Assembly (NCBI GenBank): GCA_964410665.1
Contig: CAYPIE010000069.1
Span: 1 to 31,438 of the forward strand
Reading direction: 5' to 3'
Source of the DNA: CAYPIE01 sp964410665
GTDB taxonomy: Bacteria; Planctomycetota; Planctomycetia; Gemmatales; Gemmataceae
Length of the DNA stretch: 31,438 nucleotides
The notes beneath the pieces are model-generated. The model was given only the letters and a program-made list of their open reading frames with translations. It made no database searches and was not told the origin of the DNA. Within the stretch, counting starts at the first letter, position 1, and every line of letters begins with the position of its first letter. Position numbers and translations under genes: made by a program. Of this stretch, positions 23,640-31,438 are shown in pieces.

Positions 23640-24428
23640 ATGCCCATTGGCTTCCTTGCCCTGGCTAGTTTGCTCGTAACCATGGCCAGCCGCCCACAAC
23701 CGGTGCCGGCTGCCCCGATCACGACACCGTGCCCGGCCACCACCCCGGCCGAGGCCCGCTTCCAGGTCCGCGTGATCACCTCTGTCACCGACGCCAGGAG
23801 CAGCCTGCCGCACGAGGCTGCCGCAGGCAAGGGGCGACAGACCATTCCGTACCGGATGTTGATGTCAAAGACGGAAGTGGCCGCGTTTGTGCGGCGGCTG
23901 AGAGAAGACTCACGCACCGACGTGCTCGCCTTGCCGCGGGTCACCGTGGAGCTGGGCCAACAGGCCCGGTTGCAGATCGCCGATCAGCATGCCTACACCG
24001 TCTGTGTACCACCACAGTACCCCGACTTACCAGACACCAAGGTCACGCTGGCAACGGGCCTGCAGGCAACCATGGTGCCGCACCAGATCAACGCTCTACG
24101 CACTGTCTTTCATTTTCGTCTGAGCATCCGCTCCCCAGTCGATCTGAACCGGCCAGAGGAAGTGACGTCAGGCCAATCTCCGCCCACGGTGTCGTTGTTC
24201 GGTGTGGAAAGCATCGAAGCGATCCCGGCCGGCAAAATCATGCTGGTGGGGGGATGGGTTATGCCACGAGTCCATCGGAGTGAAGACCACTTTCCGGTCC
24301 ACGAATCCGCTGCGGGCAACGGCCCACCGATTTGTTGCGACCAAGAACGGCTTGAGATGCGCCAGTGCTGGCTATTGCTCAATGCCGAGATGGTAACCGC
24401 TCTGGAGGAGGAGGGCAAAGGGAGTTGA
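23640..24428 (+). CDS. Exported secretin-domain-like protein (truncated relative to secretins)
   Basis: A 262-residue protein with a signal sequence (FLALASLLVTMA, then a Pro-rich stretch). Residues about 75-205 resemble part of the core of type II/III secretion secretins: TDVLALPRVTVELGQQARLQ parallels the LxxPxVxxxNGxxAxI strand. The segment around TLATGLQATMVP and VFHFRLSIRSP fits the following strands. VESIEAIPAGKIMLVGGW (201-218) parallels the closing VxxPdGxTvvLGG motif. Secretins are far longer and have N-domains, which are absent here, so pore formation is unlikely; standalone fragments of this kind are seen in planctomycetes. GAGGAG precedes the ATG. The tail has a CC pair and an acidic, Glu-rich end. 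Function unknown. Confidence 0.6.
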   Translation: MPIGFLALASLLVTMASRPQPVPAAPITTPCPATTPAEARFQVRVITSVTDARSSLPHEAAAGKGRQTIPYRMLMSKTEVAAFVRRLREDSRTDVLALPRVTVELGQQARLQIADQHAYTVCVPPQYPDLPDTKVTLATGLQATMVPHQINALRTVFHFRLSIRSPVDLNRPEEVTSGQSPPTVSLFGVESIEAIPAGKIMLVGGWVMPRVHRSEDHFPVHESAAGNGPPICCDQERLEMRQCWLLLNAEMVTALEEEGKGS

Positions 24429-24523
24429 ACATGGGCAACCCCAGTACACCGAAAGTTGTCGCTGGGTCCCTCCCTTGGAAGACGTGTCACCCAGCCCGAA
24501 GAACCGGCGTACCGGGGTACGGT

Positions 24524-26263
24524 CTACTTCTCTTCCCGGGCCCCACCTTGCGAATTCCTTTTGGCGGTGGAGCCTTCGTCAAGCAGTTCTTTGACTTTCT
24601 GCTTGAGCTCCTCACCTCGAAGTCCGGAAGCGCGTGGGCGGCCCTTGCGATCTAGCAGGATCACAAAGGGAATGGAACGCACATTATTGAGAAGCGCTGG
24701 CTCCGCCTGCCAGTAGCCACCGGTGTAAATGTGCGGCCAGTTCATGCCGATTTCCTTGACCACTTCGCGTACCCGGTCGCGCGTCCCCTTCTTATCCAGA
24801 CTAACGCCCAACACCGCCAACCCATCTTCTTGATACTGCTTGTGGAGCTCGACCAGTTCCGGCGCTTGCTTCAAGCAAGGCACACACCAAGTGGCCCAAA
24901 AGTCAATCATCAGCACGTTGCCCTTGAAGTCATCGGTCGAGACCACCTTGCCATCGAGGTTGGGCCCCTTGAACGAGGCAAACGGCACCTGCTTGGGCGG
25001 CTCCTGCACGGGTTTGGCTTGATCGCCACGGCCACCTCGACCACGTCCTTGGCGAGCACCCCGGACCGGTTTGCCCCGATTCGGTGAACCCGGCTGCACC
25101 CGGCCACACAGTTCAATGAGCTTCGTGAAGCGTTCCTTGGTCAAATTCTCATCGCGCGCTGCGCGGCGAATCAACTGGGCATACACTTCACCCGCCCTGT
25201 CGGCTTCGGAACGCTTCAGCTCGACGCCGATCTGAGCATACACCGGATAGGGATCACCGGCCCCCGCCAACACCTTGGTGATCGACTCGACGTTGGTAAA
25301 CTTGCCGGTGCGAATCTCCGACAGCAGCGGCCCAAGGATAAAGCGATCGGTCAGCCCCTCGAACTCCCGCAAGCTTGCCGGCGTTCGACCGAGCTTGACA
25401 AAATGCTCGTACATCTCTTTGACCCGCTTGGGCCGCTCCCGGTAGTCTTCGATGACATATCGGACCAACGGGATCAGGTAAGCATCCTCTCCCAGGTTAA
25501 GTTGGTTGTTGGTCTCCAGCCACTCCTTCAGCTTTTGAGAGCGTTCGCGCAACTGCTTCATCAACCAAACGTCGAAGAAGTCTTTGACGATGGCTTTACG
25601 CACGGCGTCGTCGATGGGCGAAGCCGCTGGCTTCGTTGGTTCTTGCTGCGTAGCTTGATCACCCTTGGGTTCGCCATAGGCTTTGATCCAGTCCACCTCG
25701 AGCTTAAACGGCCCCGCCTTCTTGTCGTAGATCATCAAGCCAAGTGTCTGCACCTTGTTCGGATCTACCGAGCCAATGCCGTCCAGGGTTTGACCGAACA
25801 GGGTCGGCTGAAACTTGCGAAACGGAATTCGCACCTCTTGCCACTTGCCATCAACGTTGGTTTCGAAATCGGCCCGATAGGCTACCGAAAAACCGCCACG
25901 CCGCTTGTCAGTCCGGATGTCGGCCTTGTAGGTCCGCCCATCGCCGCGAACGCGGAGAACAATCCCTTTGGCATTTCGCAGTTGGTAATCGGTCGGCTTG
26001 GTGCGGATCGACGAGAAGCCGCCACCCTGGGTGACCGTCTTACCCTGAAAGATTAACTTGCCGTCGGCAAAACTCGGCCCGCCTTCGGAACGGCCGCCCA
26101 TGACGTTGTCATTCACCGTGATCCATTGATTGGCAACATCCTTGTCATCAAAATCGATCAACATCCGCTCGGCCGGCGTCGGCGATTCCTCAGCAACGCT
26201 CACCAAGCCCACAGTGGCGATGAGCCACAAGGCACCCATCCAATGTGCGGCACACAACATCAT
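24524..26263 (-). CDS. Exported CIA30-domain / TlpA-like thioredoxin fusion
   Basis: A 579-residue protein with a signal peptide (hydrophobic residues about 8-24). Residues about 34-197 form a CIA30-type beta-sandwich: LIDFDDKDVANQWITVND, VMGGRSEG, GFSSIRT, and an end at FKLEVDWIKAYG. Mitochondrial NDUFAF1/CIA30 is the namesake; bacterial copies may bind carbohydrate or protein. A helical region (about 218-390) and an RGG-rich linker (396-413) follow. The C-terminal domain (about 425-565) is TlpA/ResA-like, with FWATWCVPC (active Cys460 and Cys463) and cis-Pro532 in IPFVILLD. It probably acts as a periplasmic thiol-disulfide oxidoreductase. GGAA lies upstream of the ATG, and the upstream sequence is AT-rich. 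Confidence 0.85.
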   Translation of the reverse strand: MMLCAAHWMGALWLIATVGLVSVAEESPTPAERMLIDFDDKDVANQWITVNDNVMGGRSEGGPSFADGKLIFQGKTVTQGGGFSSIRTKPTDYQLRNAKGIVLRVRGDGRTYKADIRTDKRRGGFSVAYRADFETNVDGKWQEVRIPFRKFQPTLFGQTLDGIGSVDPNKVQTLGLMIYDKKAGPFKLEVDWIKAYGEPKGDQATQQEPTKPAASPIDDAVRKAIVKDFFDVWLMKQLRERSQKLKEWLETNNQLNLGEDAYLIPLVRYVIEDYRERPKRVKEMYEHFVKLGRTPASLREFEGLTDRFILGPLLSEIRTGKFTNVESITKVLAGAGDPYPVYAQIGVELKRSEADRAGEVYAQLIRRAARDENLTKERFTKLIELCGRVQPGSPNRGKPVRGARQGRGRGGRGDQAKPVQEPPKQVPFASFKGPNLDGKVVSTDDFKGNVLMIDFWATWCVPCLKQAPELVELHKQYQEDGLAVLGVSLDKKGTRDRVREVVKEIGMNWPHIYTGGYWQAEPALLNNVRSIPFVILLDRKGRPRASGLRGEELKQKVKELLDEGSTAKRNSQGGAREEK

Positions 26264-26320
26264 AAATATTCCATTTTATAAAAGATAATGATAAAGTAAA
26301 CCTAGAGTCTGTGTTCTTGC
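26264..26320 (-). promoter_or_regulatory. AT-rich upstream region of the CIA30-thioredoxin gene
   Basis: This is the most AT-rich stretch of the right half, directly before the ATG. It contains TATAAA and TTTACT on the minus strand, but their spacing (14 bp) is poor, so only a promoter region, not exact elements, is claimed. Confidence 0.3.
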
Positions 26321-26410
26321 ACCTTCTTATTCGCGGCGGACCATCGGGTGGATGCAGATCGATGACAAAAATGGTATGGGATTGAACAGGTAGGAGGAGT
26401 CGGCCGGAGT

Positions 26411-26962
26411 TCACCAATCGTCGGTCCCCGGCGCACCCTTCCAAGGGCCGATAATTTCACCGGTCACCCAGCCCCCGTAGACATCGCCCGTTTGCGGCCG
26501 CACCCGTTCCCCGGCGACATAACAGTCGACTTTGGCCGGAAAGAAGCTGACGTAGCCAGCGATGCGCTCATATCCCGGAAACGGCCGGAGATAGGTCCAG
26601 GCTGCCCGTTCGATCCCCTTCGCCTTGGCGACGACGTCGAAGTAATTCGCGACACCCTTCCATTCACAGAGACTCTCGCCAGGTATTGACAACATGGAAG
26701 CGAAATGGACATCCGAGTTCGGCAAATAAAACACCGGCGGCCCGGCGGTCTCCAGAACCCGCACCGCTCGCTGGCTGCTAGCGATACAGTTCCCGTCGAA
26801 GAAGACTTCGACCTTGCGCCCGTCCGACCGAACCGCTGGAGGCCGCGGATAGTCCCAGACCGACTCCTGGCCCGACCTGGGTTCTGAGGCAAACGACGGC
26901 CGTTCCTGACCACGATAGTGCCACTTCGAGCGGCGGCGTTGCAGTTCGGCTTCGGACACCAT
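26411..26962 (-). CDS. DUF427-domain protein
   Basis: A 183-residue soluble protein. The DUF427 fold spans about residues 37-175, marked by WDYPRPP, VEVFFDGNCIASSQRAVRVL, PVFYLPNSDV, SLCEWKGVANYF, AAWTYLRPFPGYERIAGYVS, FFPAKVDCYVAGERV and GGWVTGEIIGPWKG. Two Trp/Tyr-rich halves are normal for the family, whose biochemical role is not established. I start it at the ATG at 26962, where GGGAGGA lies 6-7 nt upstream; an in-frame start at 27013 has no such site. It follows the remnant of the beta-helix pseudogene on the same strand. Confidence 0.85.
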   Translation of the reverse strand: MVSEAELQRRRSKWHYRGQERPSFASEPRSGQESVWDYPRPPAVRSDGRKVEVFFDGNCIASSQRAVRVLETAGPPVFYLPNSDVHFASMLSIPGESLCEWKGVANYFDVVAKAKGIERAAWTYLRPFPGYERIAGYVSFFPAKVDCYVAGERVRPQTGDVYGGWVTGEIIGPWKGAPGTDDW

Positions 26963-27000
26963 GACGGTCCTCCCGGGAACGCGGTCGGCGGGCAGCGTTG

Positions 27001-27777
27001 TTACGCCGTCCATGATGACGCAGCCCGCCCCGACGCTTCCAGGGGAACTGCAGCATGCTCAGGCGGACAGGGCCTCCCGGCCTCAGGCCCGGCCGCCAGC
27101 TCCGCAGTTTTCAAGGGCACGAACGTCCCGTACATGTCGTCTCCCTCGTCTGACGCTTCGTTCGTACGCGTGAAGAAGCTCGTCACAAAGTCCACCGCGA
27201 ACTTCCCTTCCGCGTGGTTTTACAACCCGCCCCCTTCACCAACACCGGCCGAGCCACCTGCTCCCGCGTCATCCCCACCGGACCCGTTCGCGTACACCAG
27301 GCTGTCACGCATCGCTGCCTCCGACGATGCACCCACGTACACGCCACCACCGTGGCTACCACCACCGTCTCCGCCGACACCACCGACGCCACCCAACGCA
27401 ACATTCTGCGTGAACCACGAGCTGCGGATATCAGCGGTGCCACCACCATCCGACACCGCCAGCCCACCTCCTTGCCCGGCACCTCCTATGCCGGAATCCA
27501 CACCCCCGGCACCTCCGGTCGCGACGTTGCCCTGCACGAAACTGTCGGACACTTCCACCGACGGGAGCCAGGTGGGGTTGTTGAAAAACTCGACGAAGAC
27601 GACCCCAATGCCACCACCAAGACCGTTACCACCAGAGCCGCCGAACTGGCCGCCCGCACCACCGCGAGCTTCGTTGCCCGTTAGATACGCCTGAACCACC
27701 CGGACGCCGGCGTTGTACACGACGAGCCCACCCACAATACCTCGGAAAAATCCGGATATACGTCTATATGTACCCAT
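27001..27777 (-). pseudogene. Broken Gly-rich parallel beta-helix surface protein
   Basis: The intact part (27220-27777, 185 codons) starts with AGGAG 4 nt before an ATG. It encodes Gly-rich beta-helix rungs typical of planctomycete surface proteins: VQAYLTGNEARGGAGGQFGG, VSDSFVQGNVATGGAGG, SSWFTQNVALGGVGG and RDSLVYANGSGGDDAGAG. It ends GEGGGL at an in-frame TAA (27220-27222). The same frame continues past the stop with NHAEGKFAVDFVTSFFTRTN and DDMYG, which is how such proteins end; rungs usually read GGGLYN, so the TAA looks like a mutated Tyr codon (TAC/TAT). The left part of a full-length protein is also missing. Best read as a decayed C-terminal fragment; a short real product from the intact part cannot be excluded. 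Confidence 0.6.
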
Positions 27778-27797
27778 TTGCTCCTATGCTGTCAATT

Positions 27798-27832
27798 AGA
27801 TGTCCACCGACACGAGGTGTCGGTGGACATCT
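27798..27832. repeat. Perfect 16-bp inverted repeat with 3-nt loop
   Basis: Positions 27798-27813 are the exact reverse complement of 27817-27832, leaving a GAG loop. It lies 20 bp upstream of the beta-helix fragment's ATG and 134 bp upstream of the divergent sulfatase. There is no T-run. It may be a regulatory palindrome, a dispersed repeat, or a scar of the event that truncated the neighbour. Confidence 0.75.
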
Positions 27833-27966
27833 GACTCAAAGGAATCATCTCACGCCAGCAACGATCGCAACCCGGCCCCGGTTTGCGTAAAATACAGCCC
27901 TTCGACCGGTTGACGGTCCGAGGCCATGCTCCTGTACTTCATTGAACCCTGGCACCGAGGTCGCGC

Positions 27967-29445
27967 GTGTTCCGTACTCATCTTTTGGTGGCAAGCACCC
28001 TGTTGGCCTGGCTGGTCGCCCAGCCCTCCCGGGCGGCAGACAAGCCCAACTTCCTGGTCATCGTCACCGATGACCAATCGCCGGAAACCCTCAAGGCCTA
28101 CGGTAATTCGATTTGCTTTACCCCGACCCTCGACCGCCTGGCCGCGGAAGGCATGGTCCTCGACGATGCCCACCACATGGGGTCCTGGTCGGGAGCGGTT
28201 TGCACCCCGTCGCGGACCATGATCATGACCGGCCGGACGCTCTGGCGCATCCCCGGGGCCAAAGGTCCCGGGATCAACCAGCCAAGGTCGTTCCGCGCCG
28301 AGGCGGCCATGGAGAGTATGCCGGCGGTGTTTCGCCGCGCGGGCTACGCGACCTTCCGCACCTGCAAGAAGGGCAATAGCTACCCCCAGGCCAACGCTCA
28401 GTTTGAGATCCGCAAAGAAGCCACCCGCCGTCGCGGCAACCCCGAGAACGGCTCCCCCTGGCACGCCGATCAAGTGGTTGATTACCTCCAGGAGCGGAAG
28501 TCACAAAAGGATGAGCGACCGTTCCTGATCTACCTGGGATTCTCCCATCCTCACGATCCGCGCAATGCACCTGAGGAGCTGGCCGCAAAGTATGGCGCCG
28601 ACAATCAGGGCCCACCCTCTGAGCCGAACTCCAAGGCACCCCCGCTCCCGAACAACTACCTCCCAGCGCATCCCTTCCCCCACGGCCACCCACGCCTGCG
28701 TGATGAAGTCAATGTCCAAGGAGTGAAGAAACGCCGTGACCCAGCCACCATCCGCAATGAACTGGGACGCGAGTACGCCTGCATCGAGTCGATCGATCAA
28801 CAGATCGGCCGCGTCCTCAAGCGACTCCAAGCCAACGGAGAACTGGACGACACCTATATCCTCTTTACGGCCGACCATGGGATTGCCGTCGGTCGTCACG
28901 GACTCACCGGCAAGCAAAACCTCTACGAGCACACCTGGCAGGTGCCGATGATCATCCGCGGCCCGGGCATCAAGCCAGGTAGCCGCGCCTCGGGGTTTGT
29001 TTACCTACTGGACATCTTCCCGACCCTTTGTGATCTGGCGGAGATCGCCACCCCCGATGTGGTCGAGGGCAAGAGTTTTCGTCCGGTGCTCGAAGGGAAA
29101 AAGGAACGCATCCGCGACATCGTCTACGGCGTCTACTGCGGCGGCACCAAGCCAGGGATGCGGGCGGTCAAGACCTCCGAAGGTTGGAAGCTCATCAAGG
29201 TCGAGGTGCTCGACGGCAAGGTCAATGAAACCCAGTTGTTCAACCTGAACGACAACCCGCGCGAGTGGCTAAGTCAGCACCACACCCCCGAGCTACGCGA
29301 ACTGCTCAGCATCGACCCAAAACCTCAACAGGTCGACCTAGCCGAGGATCCCACTTATGCGAGGCGGCGAAAACAACTTGAAGACTTGCTGAGCCAGCAG
29401 ATGCGAAAGTATGGTGACCCCTACACCCTTACCAACCCAGAGTGA
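27967..29445 (+). CDS. Secreted sulfatase (formylglycine-dependent, type I)
   Basis: A 492-residue exported sulfatase that hydrolyses sulfate esters, in planctomycetes usually on algal or other polysaccharides. The signal peptide ends around SRAADKPN. Metal ligands Asp35 and Asp36 lie in VIVTDDQ. The active-site motif is Cys79-Thr-Pro-Ser-Arg83, where Cys79 becomes formylglycine. FTADHGIAVGRHGLTGKQN supplies the later Asp/His metal ligands and Lys. The C-terminal subdomain (about 390-490) includes QLFNLNDNPREW, the usual sulfatase end. The start is GTG with GAGG about 7 nt upstream. No sulfatase-modifying enzyme or other sulfatase is nearby. The substrate cannot be inferred. Confidence 0.92.
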   Translation: MFRTHLLVASTLLAWLVAQPSRAADKPNFLVIVTDDQSPETLKAYGNSICFTPTLDRLAAEGMVLDDAHHMGSWSGAVCTPSRTMIMTGRTLWRIPGAKGPGINQPRSFRAEAAMESMPAVFRRAGYATFRTCKKGNSYPQANAQFEIRKEATRRRGNPENGSPWHADQVVDYLQERKSQKDERPFLIYLGFSHPHDPRNAPEELAAKYGADNQGPPSEPNSKAPPLPNNYLPAHPFPHGHPRLRDEVNVQGVKKRRDPATIRNELGREYACIESIDQQIGRVLKRLQANGELDDTYILFTADHGIAVGRHGLTGKQNLYEHTWQVPMIIRGPGIKPGSRASGFVYLLDIFPTLCDLAEIATPDVVEGKSFRPVLEGKKERIRDIVYGVYCGGTKPGMRAVKTSEGWKLIKVEVLDGKVNETQLFNLNDNPREWLSQHHTPELRELLSIDPKPQQVDLAEDPTYARRRKQLEDLLSQQMRKYGDPYTLTNPE

Positions 29446-29749
29446 CGAGATCGTCCCAACTCTCCCCAGAGCGCCGACGCAACTCGAGGGCCGGTGACAC
29501 GCGGGGTGCCCACCACGCCCTGAGTCTTCGAAGGGCGTGCCACCCAAATCTCGTCGGACACACAGTGGCTAGCAGAGTGGCTTCCAGCTGGATCCCGACG
29601 CTTGGGCGTGGGGACCAGATCCCCTCCTAGCCGCCGTGCTCAGAAAGAATCGCCGAAGACCAATTCTGCCGCCACACTGGCGGCTCGACCACACCCGTTG
29701 AAGATTCAAGCCTTGTCACCCATCCAGCGTCAGCGACATAGGTCGTTGA
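29446..29749. other. Intergenic region between convergent genes
   Basis: No supported gene. It separates the sulfatase from the convergent TPR-like gene and contains one hairpin (29504-29545), described separately. Confidence 0.5.
29504..29545. repeat. Hairpin sharing a 13-mer with the left-edge palindrome
   Basis: An 8-bp stem (29514-29521 with 29532-29539, 10-nt loop) is extended outward by GGGTG/CACCC (29504-29508 with 29541-29545) across an internal loop. Its right arm, 29533-29545, is the exact reverse complement of 23-35. It may terminate the sulfatase transcript; there is no T-run. Confidence 0.55.
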
Positions 29750-30889
29750 CTAGCCACGACCAGCTCGTCGCCGCCAGCGCCGGCGTAGTTCGCGGATCTG
29801 CAACCATACCAGAAGCAAAAAAACGCCTCCCCCGATGCCTCCGACGAACAGCACCGTCTCCCAATCCGGCAACCAACCCAGGGTGTTGGATTGGTCGGTC
29901 GTTTTGGCAGGGTTGCCGCCGGAGCCTAACAGTTCGGGGGTGGTGATCTCCCGCGGCTGCTCTTCCCAGGCTTGTTTGACGATGCGCCGATGCATGCTCA
30001 GGGTCGGGTTCTGGTAGCGACGGGAGTCAACACACTCATTGAAGATGCGTAGGGCGGCGTCCAGGTTGCCTGAAGCGTTGTACAGTTCACCCAGCAGCCA
30101 ATACAATCGTGTATCATCAGGCATCCACAGCACCAGTTGCTGCACGATGGCAATGGCGTCGGCAGGCAACTTCTTCTGCTCTTCGGTAGCCAGAGTACCC
30201 GGCTCGTATTCCCCTGAGGCGCCGACCAAGCGGATGGGTGGCGCGCCAGGCTCCGTGAACAAAGCATCGACCTCCTCGCTGACTCGGCCGAAGCCACCGC
30301 CACGGCGGTCGCGGTTCTCGAGGTCGCGCAGGAGCATTAACTTCAGAAGATAGTCGCGTTCAAGGTTGCGATACCAGGCCAGCTGCGCGGTCGTGTACTC
30401 CAGCATCTGCTCGGGGAACACGCTCAGTGATACCTGCTGGACGCTCCGTGCCTGGGCGTACTGCTGCTTCAGGAAATAGGTCAGTGCCAGCTGTGATTGC
30501 AGGGCGAACGGCGCCCCACGTCGACGGCTGGCCGGTTGCAGCAGGTTCAGCGCCTGGTCATAGCGGCGTAAACGGATCAGATCCGCACTATAGATAATCT
30601 TCTCTTCGGGCGTCAGCTGCTCCAGCCCCCGCGTCTGAAACGCTTCGACCCGAGTCATGGTTTCCTCATACTCTCGAGTCGGTCGTGGCGTAGCGACCGG
30701 CACATTCATCACCTTCGCCAGGGCAAACCGGAACTGGTCGAACGGCAGCGCGACTGCCTGTCCCTGGCTATCCACCTGGAACAATGGTGGATCTTCCGGT
30801 GAATAGATCCCCGCCCACGCCAACGAGGTCCCACCCATCGACAATCCGATCAGCCCGAGCATCAGCCGAAAATACACCGTTCCCTCCAT
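29750..30889 (-). CDS. Exported TPR-like protein with C-terminal membrane anchor
   Basis: A 379-residue protein. A signal sequence (about 8-26, ending AWAG) and a C-terminal membrane helix (about 346-366, TVLFVGGIGGGVFLLLVWLQ) followed by an Arg-rich tail predict an extracytoplasmic body anchored at its C-terminus. The body contains TPR-like helix pairs: YSADLIRLRRYDQALNLLQP, LALTYFLKQQYAQARSVQQ and YWLLGELYNASGNLDAALRI. These suggest a scaffold or assembly role in the envelope, partner unknown. The next gene upstream on the same strand, queF, ends 14 bp before it, so the two are probably co-transcribed. Confidence 0.75.
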   Translation of the reverse strand: MEGTVYFRLMLGLIGLSMGGTSLAWAGIYSPEDPPLFQVDSQGQAVALPFDQFRFALAKVMNVPVATPRPTREYEETMTRVEAFQTRGLEQLTPEEKIIYSADLIRLRRYDQALNLLQPASRRRGAPFALQSQLALTYFLKQQYAQARSVQQVSLSVFPEQMLEYTTAQLAWYRNLERDYLLKLMLLRDLENRDRRGGGFGRVSEEVDALFTEPGAPPIRLVGASGEYEPGTLATEEQKKLPADAIAIVQQLVLWMPDDTRLYWLLGELYNASGNLDAALRIFNECVDSRRYQNPTLSMHRRIVKQAWEEQPREITTPELLGSGGNPAKTTDQSNTLGWLPDWETVLFVGGIGGGVFLLLVWLQIRELRRRWRRRAGRG

Positions 30890-30903
30890 GCATCCACAGC
30901 GTG

Positions 30904-31278
30904 TCAGTCGTGGGCGGCAGCCTCATAAGTACACGTCACATTGGTATGAATGCCGCCGCGGGGGGTAAACGAACCGACCACCTTGGCCCAGCGCGGCTTG
31001 CAAGCCCCGACAAAATCATCGAGCAGCCGATTGACCACCTGCTCGTAGAAGATCCCTTCGTTGCGGAAGCGTTGCAAATACAATTTCAACGACTTCAGTT
31101 CGACACACGCCGCCTCGGGCGTATAGGTGTAGGTAATCGTGCCAAAGTCCGGTTGCCCGGTCTTGGGACAGATGCTGGTGAACTCCGGGCAAACGATCTC
31201 GATGGTGAAATCGCGACCCGGCGACGGGTTCGGAAACGTTTCTAATTGCTCGAGCGACGGAACATCCGGACCAGGCAT
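30904..31278 (-). CDS. queF: QueF, NADPH-dependent 7-cyano-7-deazaguanine (preQ0) reductase
   Basis: A 124-residue, short-form (unimodular) QueF that reduces the preQ0 nitrile to preQ1 for queuosine in tRNA. The catalytic Cys37 is in SICPKTGQPD, with Asp44 of the same motif. The QueF signature ELKSLKLYL (Glu60 onward) and a RGGIHTNV strand follow. I start it at the ATG at 31278, where AGAGGA lies 6-7 nt upstream; an in-frame TTG at 31299 is less likely. No other queuosine genes are in view, and I saw no preQ1 riboswitch in the visible leader. Confidence 0.95.
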   Translation of the reverse strand: MPGPDVPSLEQLETFPNPSPGRDFTIEIVCPEFTSICPKTGQPDFGTITYTYTPEAACVELKSLKLYLQRFRNEGIFYEQVVNRLLDDFVGACKPRWAKVVGSFTPRGGIHTNVTCTYEAAAHD

Positions 31279-31383
31279 GCCAATCCTCTTCAGTTGCAAA
31301 ACGCACGGGGAGAAAATCTACTCTTTGATAGTCCATCGGCGACGCTTTTGCCAGATGGGGACAGAAATCCGATGAGGAAGCAT

Positions 31384-31438
31384 GAGGCAGAGGCGATTGC
31401 GATGCGGGGAAAGAGGCAGAGGCGATTGCGATGCGGGG
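31384..31438. repeat. Tandem direct repeat running off the right edge
   Basis: A 26-nt unit at 31384-31409 (GAGGCAGAGGCG... to ...GATGCGGGG) recurs without mismatch at 31413-31438, separated by AAA, so the period is 29 bp. The array may continue beyond the window. The copies are contiguous and identical with no unique spacers, so this is a minisatellite-type repeat, not CRISPR. Confidence 0.8.

Noticed and set aside
26918..27694. 258-codon Pro-rich plus-strand frame
   Set aside because: The proline richness is the complement of the Gly-rich beta-helix rungs encoded on the minus strand.
27850..28473. 207-codon minus-strand frame
   Set aside because: It is antisense to the start of the sulfatase, which carries the signal peptide and the CxPSR motif.
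31279..31383. preQ1 riboswitch in the queF leader
   Set aside because: No short GC hairpin followed by the A-rich tail typical of preQ1-I aptamers is visible between the queF start and the repeat.
31384..31438. Direct repeats considered as a CRISPR array
   Set aside because: The copies are separated only by AAA, with no unique spacers and no cas genes.
1..31438. tRNA or rRNA genes and insertion sequences
   Set aside because: I read the intergenic stretches on both strands for these and saw no cloverleaf, rRNA-like sequence or transposase; a covariance search could still find a small RNA.

Overview
The window reads as a chromosomal segment of a planctomycete, most likely near the Gemmatales/Isosphaerales. 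This is inferred from gene content, not from a marker gene. The clues are an exported FG-GAP protein with an N-terminal LESRLAPA tag, a transmembrane Ser/Thr kinase with the family's N-terminal helical module and a DWG motif, a GPGG-repeat 'protocadherin-like' surface protein, a secreted sulfatase, an exported SnoaL-like protein, a secretin-like fragment, and a glycine-rich beta-helix pseudogene. Base composition is GC-rich throughout. I see no rRNA, tRNA, CRISPR array or transposase.

Layout. (1) 1-9.7 kb, plus strand: mostly exported or envelope proteins (FG-GAP protein, SnoaL-like protein, GPGG-repeat protein, membrane Ser/Thr kinase with a Cache-like sensor, five-bladed-propeller glycoside-hydrolase-like protein), separated by gene-poor gaps of 400-600 bp. 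(2) 9.7-21.5 kb, minus strand: a compact 13-gene [NiFe]-hydrogenase operon. In transcription order it is small subunit, large subunit, maturation protease, two tiny unknown proteins, a TPR protein, a 121-aa unknown protein, a NifU-Rieske fusion, an NHL beta-propeller, hypC, hypD, hypE, hypF. Junctions range from 17-bp overlaps to a 43-bp gap, with ATGA coupling at hypD/hypE. (3) 21.75-23.5 kb, divergent plus strand: DUF1641 protein, hypA, hypB. (4) 23.6-31.4 kb: a secretin-like protein, a CIA30-thioredoxin fusion, a DUF427 protein, a broken beta-helix gene, a sulfatase, a membrane-anchored TPR-like protein, queF, and a tandem repeat at the right edge.

The hydrogenase is the centrepiece. The small subunit has Cys-x-x-Asn where most [NiFe]-hydrogenases have Cys-x-x-Cys, and carries no Tat signal. 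The large subunit has L1 RICGICGGSH and L2 DSCLVCTVH. The neighbours are NHL, NifU-Rieske and DUF1641 proteins. Together these fit the group 1h ('actinobacterial-type') enzymes, known elsewhere for aerobic oxidation of trace, including atmospheric, H2. The locus carries a full maturation set: HypA/HypB for nickel, HypC/D/E/F for the Fe(CN)2CO group, and a C-terminal protease. It also has a plausible electron-transfer protein (NifU-Rieske) and four proteins without assigned function. The cluster looks self-sufficient for building and wiring a cytoplasmic H2-oxidising enzyme, probably used for maintenance energy by an aerobic heterotroph. That physiological role is inference.
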